A DNA stretch of 64,000 nucleotides from the NCBI RefSeq assembly GCF_002776695.1, contig NZ_LFJC01000003.1, forward strand, positions 1,064,132-1,128,131, in the 5' to 3' direction. Below, in pieces: positions 38,518 through 49,298 of the stretch; positions within the stretch are counted from its first letter, which is position 1; every line of letters begins with the position of its first letter. Position numbers and translations under genes: made by a program. The stretch comes from Bradyrhizobium nitroreducens (GTDB lineage: Bacteria; Pseudomonadota; Alphaproteobacteria; Rhizobiales; Xanthobacteraceae). The notes beneath the pieces were generated by a model. The model was not told the DNA's origin. It made no database searches and saw nothing but the letters and a program-made list of their open reading frames with translations.

Positions 38518-38543
38518 CTCGTCTCCCCCGGGCTCCTTCGAGG

Positions 38544-39074
38544 ATGAATCTCTTGCGTAAAATCTGCTCTGCCATTGCTGCGATGATCTTGGTTGCGTCC
38601 GGAGGAATTGCGGTCGCGGAAGGTCCGGGCGACCCGACTGCCGTGAAGAAGGAAGACGACGGAAAGTGGCTCGATAAAGAAGGAAACCCGACCTACAAGA
38701 TTTCGGCGGATGGCACCGTGGACTGGTTCACCTATTCCGGCTACCGCCGCTATCACTCCGACTGCCACGTCTGTCACGGGCCCGACGGCATGGGCTCCAC
38801 CTATGCGCCGGCGCTCAAGGATTCCGTCAAGACCATGAGCTATGGCGACTTCCTCGGCGTGGTTGCCTCCGGTCGCAAGAACATCTCGACCGCGCAGGAG
38901 AATGTCATGCCGGCGTTCGGCGACAATCCGAACGTTGCCTGCTACATGGACGATCTCTACGTCTATCTGCGCGCCCGCTCCACCGAAGCGTGGGGCCGGC
39001 AGCGTCCCGCCAAAAAGGACGAGAAGAACGAGGTCTACACCAAGGCGGAAGACGCCTGCATGGGCCATAAATGA
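38544..39074 (+). CDS. xoxG: Cytochrome c acceptor of XoxF (XoxG-like)
   Basis: A 176-residue periplasmic cytochrome c. Signal to GIAVAEG; haem motif CHVCHGPDG; axial Met probably in NVMPAFGD. A second Cys pair (VACYMDD, DACMGHK) lies outside the haem motif. GAGG precedes ATG 38544. It is encoded directly after xoxF, so it is the likely electron acceptor (XoxG or CycB-like). Confidence 0.93.
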   Translation: MNLLRKICSAIAAMILVASGGIAVAEGPGDPTAVKKEDDGKWLDKEGNPTYKISADGTVDWFTYSGYRRYHSDCHVCHGPDGMGSTYAPALKDSVKTMSYGDFLGVVASGRKNISTAQENVMPAFGDNPNVACYMDDLYVYLRARSTEAWGRQRPAKKDEKNEVYTKAEDACMGHK

Positions 39075-39135
39075 ACGTTGCCGGGACTGCCGGGACTACT
39101 TCTCGGCGTCCTTTCGAGAATCTGAGGAGTTACCA

Positions 39136-40245
<1,110 letters not shown>

Positions 40246-40279
40246 ACCGGAAGACGTCACCCCCAAGGAGGATCGACCC

Positions 40280-40843
40280 ATGACTGTTGCACTCCATCCA
40301 TCGATCGACAACGGCCTCAAACAGGGCAGCGGCAGCTTCGCCGGCGGCACCCTGGTCTGCAAATGCAAGGACCATCAGGTCAAAGTCGGCATCAAGGGCG
40401 ACGTCGCCCACAACCACGCCTGCGGCTGCACCAAATGCTGGAAGCCCCAGGGCGCGACGTTCTCCGTCGTCGCCGTGGTGCCGCGCCAGAACGTCACCGT
40501 GCTCGAGAACGGCGACAAGCTTCAGATCGTCGATCCCTCCGCGGTGATCCAGCGCCACGCCTGCAAGGCCTGCGGCACGCATATGTACGGTCGCATCGAG
40601 AACAAGGGCCACCCGTTCTACGGTCTCGACTTCATCCATCCCGAGCTGTTCCAGGAGCAGGGCTCGCAGGCGCCGCAATTCGCCGCCTTCGTCTCCTCCG
40701 TGATCGAATCCGGCGTGAAGCCGGAGCAGATGGCGGGCATCCGTTCGCGGCTGAAGGAAATCGGGCTCGAGCCCTATGATTGCCTGTCACCGGCACTGAT
40801 GGACGCGATCGCGACCCACGTGGCGAAAGCCAAGGCTGCTTAG
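40280..40843 (+). CDS. gfa: S-(hydroxymethyl)glutathione synthase (glutathione-dependent formaldehyde-activating enzyme)
   Basis: A 187-residue zinc protein that speeds addition of formaldehyde to glutathione, or acts as glutathione carrier. Zinc cysteines are in [15 protein letters not shown] and [17 protein letters not shown] precedes ATG 40280. It is the last gene of the xoxF operon and is followed by a strong hairpin. Confidence 0.95.
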   Translation: MTVALHPSIDNGLKQGSGSFAGGTLVCKCKDHQVKVGIKGDVAHNHACGCTKCWKPQGATFSVVAVVPRQNVTVLENGDKLQIVDPSAVIQRHACKACGTHMYGRIENKGHPFYGLDFIHPELFQEQGSQAPQFAAFVSSVIESGVKPEQMAGIRSRLKEIGLEPYDCLSPALMDAIATHVAKAKAA

Positions 40844-40887
40844 GAAAGCCTCTGAGCTGGCCGGGCCCGAGCTTCGGCCAGACCTCC

Positions 40888-40923
40888 CCGGCTCGCTGGC
40901 GACGACCTCCGCCAGCGAGCCGG
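40888..40923 (+). terminator. Hairpin at the end of the xoxF operon
   Basis: CCGGCTCGCTGGCG and CGCCAGCGAGCCGG form a perfect 14-bp stem with an 8-base loop, 44 bases past gfa. No T run follows, but it is the natural end of the transcript. Confidence 0.65.
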
Positions 40924-41132
40924 ACCGCTCCGCACTTTAAGACTCTGGCGGCGATGCCGCCGCTTCGTACCACGCGTCTGTGAGGGCATCAGCTCCTCAG
41001 TCCTGGTCTCTGAATGACTGCGCAGTGCCGCCAACTTCCGACTTGAAGTCCCCGGCCCGCTGCGTTTCTCCCTCCCTCGACTGAGGCATCCTGCTTCGTC
41101 CGCGCAGTCTTTCTGGCGGACGAAGCCTTTTT
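40924..41132 (+). ncRNA. Candidate small RNA ending at an orphan intrinsic terminator
   Basis: GCTTCGTCCGC (41093-41103) and GCGGACGAAGC (41116-41126) form a perfect 11-bp stem followed by CTTTTTC, a classic intrinsic terminator. No protein gene ends just before it. The stretch contains CCCTCCCTC (about 41070-41078), an anti-Shine-Dalgarno-like motif seen in loops of alphaproteobacterial small RNAs. The 5' end is a guess. It could instead be a second terminator of the xoxF operon. Confidence 0.35.
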
Positions 41133-41161
41133 CGTTGCACCTGCCGTCAGCGAACGCGCGG

Positions 41162-41176
41162 ATCACGCGGCGTGAT
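41162..41176. promoter_or_regulatory. Inverted repeat, possible operator
   Basis: ATCACGC-G-GCGTGAT is a perfect 7-bp palindrome with a 1-base centre, in the 41133-41482 gap upstream of the molybdenum oxidoreductase genes. TTGACA follows at 41191. No matching -10 box is clear. Nothing else is seen in this gap. Confidence 0.35.
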
Positions 41177-41482
41177 GCCGCGCCCTGCTTTTGACAAACC
41201 ATCGATGCAATCTTTTCCCGGTGAGAACACCCGGCTGTGAACGCCGGGCCGGTGCGACCTCTGCTAGGGTCGGCCGTCACGATGCCGCGCGAAATACAAT
41301 CAACCAAGAACAAGCACGGGAGGTATCGAACACATCCGGACATCGAGATTCGCGTTCCTGCCTCCTGCCGGGATCTGCCCGCGCGGGATCACGGGCCGGG
41401 ATGCGACGACACGACACAACTGGCACTGCGCCGCGCGCCCATCGGCGCGTTTTGAATTTGGCATGCTTATGAAGAGCGAGGG

Positions 41483-41941
41483 ATGATCATGATCAAGGTG
41501 AAGATCAACGGCCAGGAACAGAGCTGGGACGGCGACCCGGATCTCCCGCTACTCTGGTTCCTGCGTGACGAGGCCGGGCTGACCGGCACCAAATTCGGCT
41601 GCGGCCAGGCCCTGTGCGGCAGCTGCACCGTCATCGTCGACAAGGAAGCCGTGCGCTCCTGCATCACGTCGATCAACGACGTTGCCGGACGCGAGGTCAC
41701 GACCATCGAGGGACTGCATCCGAATGGCGATCATCCGGTGCAAAAGGCCTGGCGTCAGGTCAACGTGCCGCAATGCGGCTTCTGCCAGGCCGGCCAGATC
41801 ATGCAGGCCGCCGCGCTTCTGATGGACAACCCGAAGCCCTCGCATGACCAGATCCGCGAGGCGATGTCCGGCAACATCTGCCGCTGCGGTTGCTACCAGC
41901 GCATCGAGAACGCGGTCCATCTCGCATCGACGGGAGTGTGA
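41483..41941 (+). CDS. 2Fe-2S subunit of molybdenum hydroxylase (isoquinoline 1-oxidoreductase type)
   Basis: Small subunit of 152 residues with two 2Fe-2S clusters: the plant-type one in FGCGQALCGSCTV with a later VRSC, and the all-helical one in QCGFCQAGQ and ICRCGCYQRI. The start is ATG 41483 or 41489. It overlaps nothing and ends one base before the large-subunit ATG. It passes electrons from the molybdenum site. It has no export signal itself and probably rides out with the Tat-targeted large subunit. Confidence 0.93.
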   Translation: MIMIKVKINGQEQSWDGDPDLPLLWFLRDEAGLTGTKFGCGQALCGSCTVIVDKEAVRSCITSINDVAGREVTTIEGLHPNGDHPVQKAWRQVNVPQCGFCQAGQIMQAAALLMDNPKPSHDQIREAMSGNICRCGCYQRIENAVHLASTGV

Positions 41942-41942
41942 C

Positions 41943-44255
41943 ATGAATTTCATCGACAATCCCGGCAAGCTCCGTGGGTTCGAAAAGCACATCAAGGTCG
42001 AGAAGGTTTCGCGCCGCAGCATCCTGAAGGGGCTCGGCATCACCGGCGGCTTCGTGCTCGCCGCCCCCGTGATGACGCGCCAAGCATTTGCATATGAGAC
42101 CGGCGCCGGAAAGATGCCGCACGGCGTCGTGGTCGATCCGCGCGTCTTCGTTTCGGTCGCACCTGATGGCATCGTCACCATCGTCGGACACCGTTCCGAA
42201 ATGGGCACCGGCGTGCGCACCAGCCTGCCGTTGATCGTGGCCGAGGAGATGGAAGCCGACTGGTCCAGGGTCAAGGTGCAGCAGGCCCATGGCGACGAGG
42301 TGAAGTTCGGCAACCAGGATACCGACGGCTCGCGCAGCACGCGGCATTATCTGCTTCCGATGCGCCAGATCGGCGCCTCCGCCCGCACCATGCTGGAGCA
42401 GGCCGCGGCGAAGCGCTGGGGCGTGCCGGCGACCGAGGTCAAGGCCGTCAATCACGAGGTCGTCCACAGCGCCAGCGGCCGCAAGCTCGGCTTCGGCGAG
42501 CTTGCCGCTGATGCCGCCAAGGAATCGGTGCCCGCGATTGAAGGTCTCAAGCTCAAGGACGCCAAGGACTTCCGCTATTTGACCAAGGGCCAGATCGGCA
42601 TCGTCGATCTCCACGACATCACCACCGGCAAGGCGCGTTACGGCGCCGATGTGCGGCTTCCCGGCATGAAATATGCTGTGATCGCACGCCCTCCGGTGAC
42701 CGGCGGCAAGCTGGTCTCGTTCGATCCAGACGCGGCGTTGAAGGTCCCGGGCGTCGAGAAGGTGATGAAGGTCCAGGGATGGCCGTGGCCGTCGAAGTTC
42801 CAGCCGCTCGGCGGCGTCGCGGTGATCGCCCGCAACACCGGCGCGGCGATCAAGGGTCGCAACGCACTGAAGCTGGTCTGGGACGACGGCGCCAACGGCA
42901 AGTACGACTCGGTCGCCTTCCGCAAGGAGCTCGAGGAGGCCTCGCGCAAGCCGGGCCTCGTCGTGCGCCAGGAGGGCGATGCGGATGCCGCCTTGAAGGG
43001 CGCCGACAAGGTCATCGTCGGCGAGTACTACATCCCGCATCTTGCTCATATCAGCATGGAACCGCCGGTGGCGGTCGCCGACGTCAAGGGCGACAAGGCG
43101 GAGATCTGGGCGCCGGTGCAGAGCCCGGGCGGAACCCGTGACGACGTCGCCAAGACGCTCGGCATTCCCGAGGGCAACGTCACCGTCAACGTGACCCTGC
43201 TCGGCGGCGGGTTCGGCCGCAAGTCGAAATGCGACTATGCGCTCGAGGCCGCCCTGCTGTCGAAGGAGCTCGGCGCGCCGGTGAAGGTGCAGTGGACGCG
43301 GGAGGACGACATCCAGAACGGCTTCCTGCACACCGTCTCGGCCGAGCGGATCGAGGCCGGCCTCGACAAGAGCGGCAAGGTGATCGCCTGGCGCCACCGC
43401 AGCGTGGCGCCCAGCATCGCCTCGACCTTTGCCGCCGGCACGGTGCACCAGGCGCCGTTCGAGATCGGCATGGGTCTCGCCGACATGCCGTTCGAGATCG
43501 CCAACATCTCCTGCGAGAATCCGGAAGCAGCCGCGCATACCCGCATCGGCTGGTTCCGTTCGGTCTCGAACATTCCGCGCGCCTTCGCCGTGCAGTCGAT
43601 GGTCGGCGAGATCGCGCAAGCGACAGGGCGCGACCAGAAAGACATGCTGCTCGAGCTGATCGGCTCGCCCCGCATCGTCAAGCCGAACGTGAAGGACCTC
43701 TGGAACTACGGTGAGCCCCAGGACAGCTACCCGATCGACACCGCGCGCCTGCGCAAGGTGGTCGAACTGGTCGCCGAAAAGGGCGAATGGGGCCGCAAGG
43801 TGCCGAAGGGCCACGGTCTCGGCATTGCGGTGCACCGCAGCTTTGTCAGCTATATCGCGACCATCGTCGAGGTCGCCGTCGACGACAAGGGCAAGCTGTC
43901 GGTGCCAAGGGTCGATACCGCGATCGATTGCGGCACCTATGTCAACCCCGAGCGTATCGCGTCGCAGATCGAGGGCGCCGCGATCATGGGGCTGAGCCTC
44001 GCCAAATACGGCGAGATCAGCTTCAAGGACGGCAAGGTGCAGCAGAAGAATTTTGACGACTTCCAGGTCGTCAGGATCGACGAATCTCCTGTCGTGACGA
44101 ACGTCTACATCGTGCCGCCCAATTCAGACACGCCACCGAGCGGTGTCGGCGAGCCCGGTGTCCCACCATTTGCGCCGGCGCTGATCAATGCGATCTTCGC
44201 AGCGACGGGAAAACGCATCCGCTCGCTTCCGATCGGCAAGCAATTGGAGGCGTGA
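41943..44255 (+). CDS. Molybdopterin-binding large subunit (aldehyde/isoquinoline oxidoreductase type)
   Basis: Large subunit of 770 residues of the xanthine-oxidase family, single-chain type like IorB. The N-terminus holds a Tat signal ([11 protein letters not shown]). Molybdenum-site segments include GGGFGRKS and the C-terminal GVGEPGVPP with the catalytic Glu. It is likely periplasmic. Encoded right after the xoxF-gfa operon, an aldehyde-oxidising role is attractive but the substrate is unproven. No cytochrome subunit gene follows. Confidence 0.92.
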   Translation: MNFIDNPGKLRGFEKHIKVEKVSRRSILKGLGITGGFVLAAPVMTRQAFAYETGAGKMPHGVVVDPRVFVSVAPDGIVTIVGHRSEMGTGVRTSLPLIVAEEMEADWSRVKVQQAHGDEVKFGNQDTDGSRSTRHYLLPMRQIGASARTMLEQAAAKRWGVPATEVKAVNHEVVHSASGRKLGFGELAADAAKESVPAIEGLKLKDAKDFRYLTKGQIGIVDLHDITTGKARYGADVRLPGMKYAVIARPPVTGGKLVSFDPDAALKVPGVEKVMKVQGWPWPSKFQPLGGVAVIARNTGAAIKGRNALKLVWDDGANGKYDSVAFRKELEEASRKPGLVVRQEGDADAALKGADKVIVGEYYIPHLAHISMEPPVAVADVKGDKAEIWAPVQSPGGTRDDVAKTLGIPEGNVTVNVTLLGGGFGRKSKCDYALEAALLSKELGAPVKVQWTREDDIQNGFLHTVSAERIEAGLDKSGKVIAWRHRSVAPSIASTFAAGTVHQAPFEIGMGLADMPFEIANISCENPEAAAHTRIGWFRSVSNIPRAFAVQSMVGEIAQATGRDQKDMLLELIGSPRIVKPNVKDLWNYGEPQDSYPIDTARLRKVVELVAEKGEWGRKVPKGHGLGIAVHRSFVSYIATIVEVAVDDKGKLSVPRVDTAIDCGTYVNPERIASQIEGAAIMGLSLAKYGEISFKDGKVQQKNFDDFQVVRIDESPVVTNVYIVPPNSDTPPSGVGEPGVPPFAPALINAIFAATGKRIRSLPIGKQLEA

Positions 44256-44303
44256 GCCGAAACAGCAGCGCGAGACGGAACACAAGCCGTCTCGCGCCGT
44301 TTC

Positions 44304-44330
44304 CATCGATCTGACAGGAGCAGATCGATG
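44304..44330 (+). promoter_or_regulatory. Hairpin presenting the ribosome site in its loop and hiding the start codon
   Basis: CATCGATCTG and CAGATCGATG pair perfectly over 10 bp. The 7-base loop ACAGGAG is the ribosome-binding site, and the last three stem bases are the ATG of the gene at 44328. Such a structure could control translation initiation. Confidence 0.6.
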
Positions 44331-44585
44331 ACCAACATCTCAAAGGCGCTCGCAGTGTCGCTGTCGGGCGCCTTTCTTTTGACGGCCGCAGGCGCGTTCG
44401 CCCAGGGCAACACGACGCCGCCGACCACGGCCACGCGCCCCGCCACGCCCGACCAGAACTCGCTGCCGAACGCCAACGCCCCGCCCGCCTCGACCACGCA
44501 GACCACGGGCCAGCACAATCCCGATCCCAAGGTTCAGGAGATGAACCAGAAGGAAAAGGACAAGGTGGAGCGGACGGGGAAGTAG
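44328..44585 (+). CDS. Small exported Pro/Thr-rich protein (85 aa)
   Basis: 85 residues with signal [25 protein letters not shown]. The mature part is low-complexity Pro/Thr/Asn/Gln, ending in charged [17 protein letters not shown]. It is likely disordered. Start codon and ribosome site lie in a perfect hairpin. The function is unknown. Confidence 0.65.
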   Translation: MTNISKALAVSLSGAFLLTAAGAFAQGNTTPPTTATRPATPDQNSLPNANAPPASTTQTTGQHNPDPKVQEMNQKEKDKVERTGK

Positions 44586-44591
44586 GAACAA

Positions 44592-44623
44592 GAATGCGGC
44601 GGACGTTGCCGTCCGCCGCATTC
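44592..44623. terminator. Hairpin between convergent genes
   Basis: GAATGCGGCGGAC and GTCCGCCGCATTC pair over 13 bp around a 6-base loop, between the small exported protein gene and the convergent third PQQ dehydrogenase gene. No T run. Confidence 0.6.
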
Positions 44624-44667
44624 GCCACCCCCCTGCTGCTCCGCCTTCTTTCGATCCGCCCGCGGAG

Positions 44668-46407
44668 CTACTTCTTCAGTGCGAACACCCAGACCACGCC
44701 GCCTTGCGGCACATTGGCTTCGATGCCGATGTTGTTGGTCACCAGCGCATCCTGGATGCGCTGGGCGTCCACGCCCCATCCCGACTGGATCGCGATGTAT
44801 TGGGTGCCGTCGATCTCATAGGAAACCGGCATGCCCATGATGCCGGAGTTGGTCTTCTGCTCCCAGAGCAGCTCACCGGTCTTGGCATTGAAGGCGCGGA
44901 AGTTGCGGTCATTGGTGCCGCCGACGAAGATGAGATCGCCCGCGGTTGCCGTCACCGAGCCGAACAGCTGCGACTTCGGGAAGTTGTGCTGCCACACCTT
45001 CTTGCCCGTCGCGGGATCCCAGGCCTGCAGTTCGCCGAAATGATCCGCGCCTGGCTTCGTCTTCAGGCCGATGTCCTCCGGCTTGGTGCCGAGCCAGAGC
45101 TCGCCCGGCTTGAGCGCGACCTTCTCGCCGGTGAAACCGCCGCAGAAGTTCTCGTTGGCGGGCACGTAGACGAGGCCGGTCTTCTGGCTGTAGGCCGCCG
45201 AAGGCCAGTCCTTGCCGCCCCACAGCGACGGACAGAACTCGACGCGCTTGCCGATCACCGGCTTGTGCGCGGGATCGACGATCGGCTTGCCGCTCTCGGG
45301 CTCGATGCCCTTCCAGACGTCGGTGGAGACGAACGGCCAGCCGGCGACGTAGTTGATCTTGGTCGGCGTGCGTTCGAGCACCCAGAAGATCGCATCGCGC
45401 CCCGGATGGACCAGGCTCTTGATGTTGCGGCCGTCGCGTTGCAGGTCGATCAGCATCGGCGCCTCGACCTCGTCCCAGTCCCAGGAATCGTTCTGGTGAT
45501 ACTGGTGATGGGTCTTGATCTTGCCGGTGTTTGGATCGAGCGCGAGCACCGAGGAGGTGTAGAGATTGTCGCCTGGATGGGTCTCGCCGGGCCACGGCGC
45601 GGCGTTGCCGACGCCCCAATAGATCGTCTTGGTGTCCTTGTCGTAATTGCCGGTCATCCAGGCCGAGCCGCCGCCGTTCTTCCAGTCGTCGCCCTGCCAG
45701 GTCTCATGGCCCGGCTCGCCTTCGCCGGGAATGGTGAAGGTCCGCCACAGCTCCTTGCCGTCCTTGGCGTCATAGGCGGCGACGTAGCCGCGCACGCCGA
45801 ACTCGCCGCCGGAGCCGCCGACGATGACCTTGCCGTCGACGATCAGCGGCATCAGGGTCATGTACTGGCCCTTCTTGTAGTCCTGCACCTTGGTGTCCCA
45901 CACCACCTTGCCGGTCTTGGCATCGAGCGCGACGACGTGGTCGTCGGTGGTGGCGAGATAGAGCTTGTCCTCCCAGAGGCCGACGCCGCGGCTGGTCGGG
46001 TGCAGCTGGAACAGATCGTCGGGAAGCTGCCGCTTGTAGCGCCAGTATTCGTCGCCGGTCTTCGCGTTCAGCGCGATCACCTGCCCCATCGGGGTCGCCA
46101 CGAACATGACGCCGTTGTTGACGATCGGCGGCGCCTCGTGGCCTTCGACGACGCCGGTGGCGAAGGTCCAGACCGGCGTGAGATTCTTCACATTGGAGGT
46201 GTTGATCTGGTCGAGCGGGCTGTAGCCGTGGCCGTCATAGGTGCGCCGATAGAGCATCCAGTTGCTTGGCTCTGGATTCTCCAGCCGCTGCGCGGTGACC
46301 GGCGAATAACTCTCGATCGGGCCAGCCGTGGCGGCGGTCGAAGCCAGGCAGGCAAAAGCGACGAAGCCGGACAGGTACCATTGCTTCCTGGTCATGAAAG
46401 TTTTCAT
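44668..46407 (-). CDS. PQQ-dependent dehydrogenase lacking the vicinal disulfide, lanthanide-type
   Basis: Periplasmic quinoprotein of 579 residues with signal to ASTAATA. Propeller motifs are clear ([27 protein letters not shown]). Asp310 and Asp312 in SWDWDEVEA reproduce the Asp-x-Asp of lanthanide enzymes. The adjacent Cys pair of the other two dehydrogenases is absent: the matching segment reads LHPTSRGVGLW. No haem domain. GGGGAA precedes ATG 46407. A Rieske protein gene lies upstream on the same strand, 117 bases away. The substrate is unknown. Confidence 0.9.
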   Translation of the reverse strand: MKTFMTRKQWYLSGFVAFACLASTAATAGPIESYSPVTAQRLENPEPSNWMLYRRTYDGHGYSPLDQINTSNVKNLTPVWTFATGVVEGHEAPPIVNNGVMFVATPMGQVIALNAKTGDEYWRYKRQLPDDLFQLHPTSRGVGLWEDKLYLATTDDHVVALDAKTGKVVWDTKVQDYKKGQYMTLMPLIVDGKVIVGGSGGEFGVRGYVAAYDAKDGKELWRTFTIPGEGEPGHETWQGDDWKNGGGSAWMTGNYDKDTKTIYWGVGNAAPWPGETHPGDNLYTSSVLALDPNTGKIKTHHQYHQNDSWDWDEVEAPMLIDLQRDGRNIKSLVHPGRDAIFWVLERTPTKINYVAGWPFVSTDVWKGIEPESGKPIVDPAHKPVIGKRVEFCPSLWGGKDWPSAAYSQKTGLVYVPANENFCGGFTGEKVALKPGELWLGTKPEDIGLKTKPGADHFGELQAWDPATGKKVWQHNFPKSQLFGSVTATAGDLIFVGGTNDRNFRAFNAKTGELLWEQKTNSGIMGMPVSYEIDGTQYIAIQSGWGVDAQRIQDALVTNNIGIEANVPQGGVVWVFALKK

Positions 46408-46524
46408 GGACGTTCCCCTTTTTCATCCGTTTGAATTCTTGTGTTGAATTCTTGTCGTTCGTCCCGCCGTCCGCCCATCGGCGGATGCGGCCTCTCGTGA
46501 CGCGGGCATATCCCGCACCGTCCA

Positions 46525-47274
46525 TCATCCAGGCTGCGCGCCACCTACCTTTCCGATGAAGTTGCCGGCGACACTGAGTGAGCCGTCAGCGAGCGCCAGC
46601 GGCAGCGCGGCGAGCCGTCGCGGCGCCGGCCCGAACACCACCTGTGCGCTCGCACGAGGATCGTATTCGGAGTTGTGACACATGCACTTGAACACCTCCT
46701 TGTCGCCGACATCGCTCTTCACCCAGGCGGTGACGGGACAGCCCGCATGAGCGCAAATCGCCGAATAGGCGATGATGCCGTCGACGGCGCGCTCGCGCGT
46801 CTTGTCGTCGAGCTCGGCGGGATCAAGCCGGATGATCAGGATCTCGTTGAGCCGGGAGGCGCTGCGCACCACCGATGTCTTGGGATCCTTCGGCCAGGCA
46901 TGCACCGGCGGCCCGCCGGCGGGCAGGTCGGCCGCAGTGATGAGCTTCCCCTCCTTGTCGCCTTCGGAGAAGACGAGCACATCGCCTTTCTGGGGCCGCT
47001 CGTCGGACCCAGGCGGATCTTCGTCCGCGCGTGCGTGCGCGGAACAACCAAGGCAGGCGGTGGTGGCGATTGCGCCAAGCAGGATCGTTCGCCGCGTCTG
47101 CTCGGCGCGCGCGTCGGCTTCAGGTTCCGTGGTGCTCTCGGAAGATGAGGAATTGGTCGTGAACGATGCGCGGGACATGTCCACAAGCAGGCGCTGGAAC
47201 TCTGCCGAAAACAAGGCGGAGAATTGGCGCCGCAGTGCATCAATATGGCTTTGCTCGCGTTGATTGAGCGACAA
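46525..47274 (-). CDS. Membrane-anchored Rieske 2Fe-2S protein
   Basis: A 249-residue protein. A polar N-terminal part (about 1-60) precedes RRTILLGAIATTACLGCSA, a Tat-like anchor or signal. The Rieske domain has CAHAGC and CMCHNSEYDP, the ligand pattern of the bc1-complex type. The start is TTG 47274; ATG 47178 is possible. It is followed by a PQQ dehydrogenase gene, so it may take electrons from that enzyme; no cytochrome b is nearby. Confidence 0.85.
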   Translation of the reverse strand: MSLNQREQSHIDALRRQFSALFSAEFQRLLVDMSRASFTTNSSSSESTTEPEADARAEQTRRTILLGAIATTACLGCSAHARADEDPPGSDERPQKGDVLVFSEGDKEGKLITAADLPAGGPPVHAWPKDPKTSVVRSASRLNEILIIRLDPAELDDKTRERAVDGIIAYSAICAHAGCPVTAWVKSDVGDKEVFKCMCHNSEYDPRASAQVVFGPAPRRLAALPLALADGSLSVAGNFIGKVGGAQPG

Positions 47275-47443
47275 TGAATGTATTCAAACGCGTTTTCACA
47301 AATTCAACATCACGCCGCGCGATCGGCATGATGATTTTGCAGATCAGACCGATGATGTCGGAATTGGTGCAGCGCGCTACCCATTGCGGTGCGCAAACGC
47401 CGCGCGATGCATCTGCATATTTTGCGGGCAGCGGGTCGTGTCG

Positions 47444-47956
47444 TCAGGACCTGAGCACGTGGCGCGGCGCGGCGATAGAACCGGCGACGGTCGCCGATGC
47501 CATTTCAAAACTGTCGGCGATGCGACGCGCCTTGTCGATGAACAGCGCAGCCGCCGGCGGTGGGCAGACCTCGCGCGCGGTCTGCTCGAACAGATCGAGC
47601 CAGCGATCGAAATGATTGCCCATCAGGCTCAGCGGCAGATGCGCCCGCATCGGCGAGCCGTGATAGCGGCCGCTCATCAGCACGACCGAGGACCAGAAAT
47701 CCTTGAGCTTGGCGAGATGCTCGTCCCAGTTCTGCACGACGCGGAACACTGGCCCCAGCTCAGCATCCTCGCGCACGCGTCCGTAGAAGCGGGTGACGAG
47801 TTCCCCGATCATCTCCTCGCTGATCCCGGTTCGCTCGATCGCATCCTGGGTCAACAGGTTCCGCCGCGCGGCCGCCGCCTCGCGCTCGGCCTTCAGTCGA
47901 TCCGACATATGCTCAGTGTCCGTTCCGTTGTTCCCGCGGGGCCGCCCGTTCGACAT
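47444..47956 (-). CDS. Group III truncated haemoglobin
   Basis: About 170 residues of the 2-on-2 globin fold. The helix E/F region HLAKLKDFWSSVVLMSGRYHG and the later MGNHFDRWLDLFEQT are characteristic of group III, with proximal His in NHFDRW. These proteins bind oxygen or nitric oxide. The start could be 47956 or 47908 (MSDRLKAER); neither has a strong ribosome site. It is transcribed alone. Confidence 0.87.
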   Translation of the reverse strand: MSNGRPRGNNGTDTEHMSDRLKAEREAAAARRNLLTQDAIERTGISEEMIGELVTRFYGRVREDAELGPVFRVVQNWDEHLAKLKDFWSSVVLMSGRYHGSPMRAHLPLSLMGNHFDRWLDLFEQTAREVCPPPAAALFIDKARRIADSFEMASATVAGSIAAPRHVLRS

Positions 47957-48047
47957 TGTCGGGCCAATTGCGCGTGTCGTCTTTGTCACAGCGCAAAGTG
48001 CGGGATCCGGCGGCGGGCGCGATCAGGCCCGCCGCCGGCCGCCCTGA

Positions 48048-48899
<852 letters not shown>

Positions 48900-49298
48900 T
48901 GCCTCATATCCTTCTCATCCTTGCGGGCGTGCCGGCACGGCACGGCCCATTGTTCCTGCGTCAGGGTCTAGCACCGCCGGCGGGCGGCGGCGACCTGATC
49001 CGCCCTCTCCTTAAAGCATCCATGGCCGGAATAAAGCCGCCGCCGGGCCCGAAAAGGCCCGATTTGGCCGCCCGGCGGCGATTTGCCCCGAATCCCGCCT
49101 CGCCCCGCCCGGAAGCCTCGCGGCGGGTGGACGGCCGCTCCAACGCGCTTCGGCCGTCGTCGATTTACATCAATCGGATGACGCGGCGCCGCGACCGGCG
49201 TGATGAGGTTGAGGCGCAATGGCCCGCGCGAATGCCTCGCGGCGCGATTGTGAGATCGACCACATCGGCCTCAAGTCCCCCCCGTTAGCATTGCGCAC

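Noticed and set aside
48900..49298. GC-rich gap before the PstS-like gene searched for a gene or RNA
   Set aside because: Only short frames without ribosome sites and no convincing terminator.
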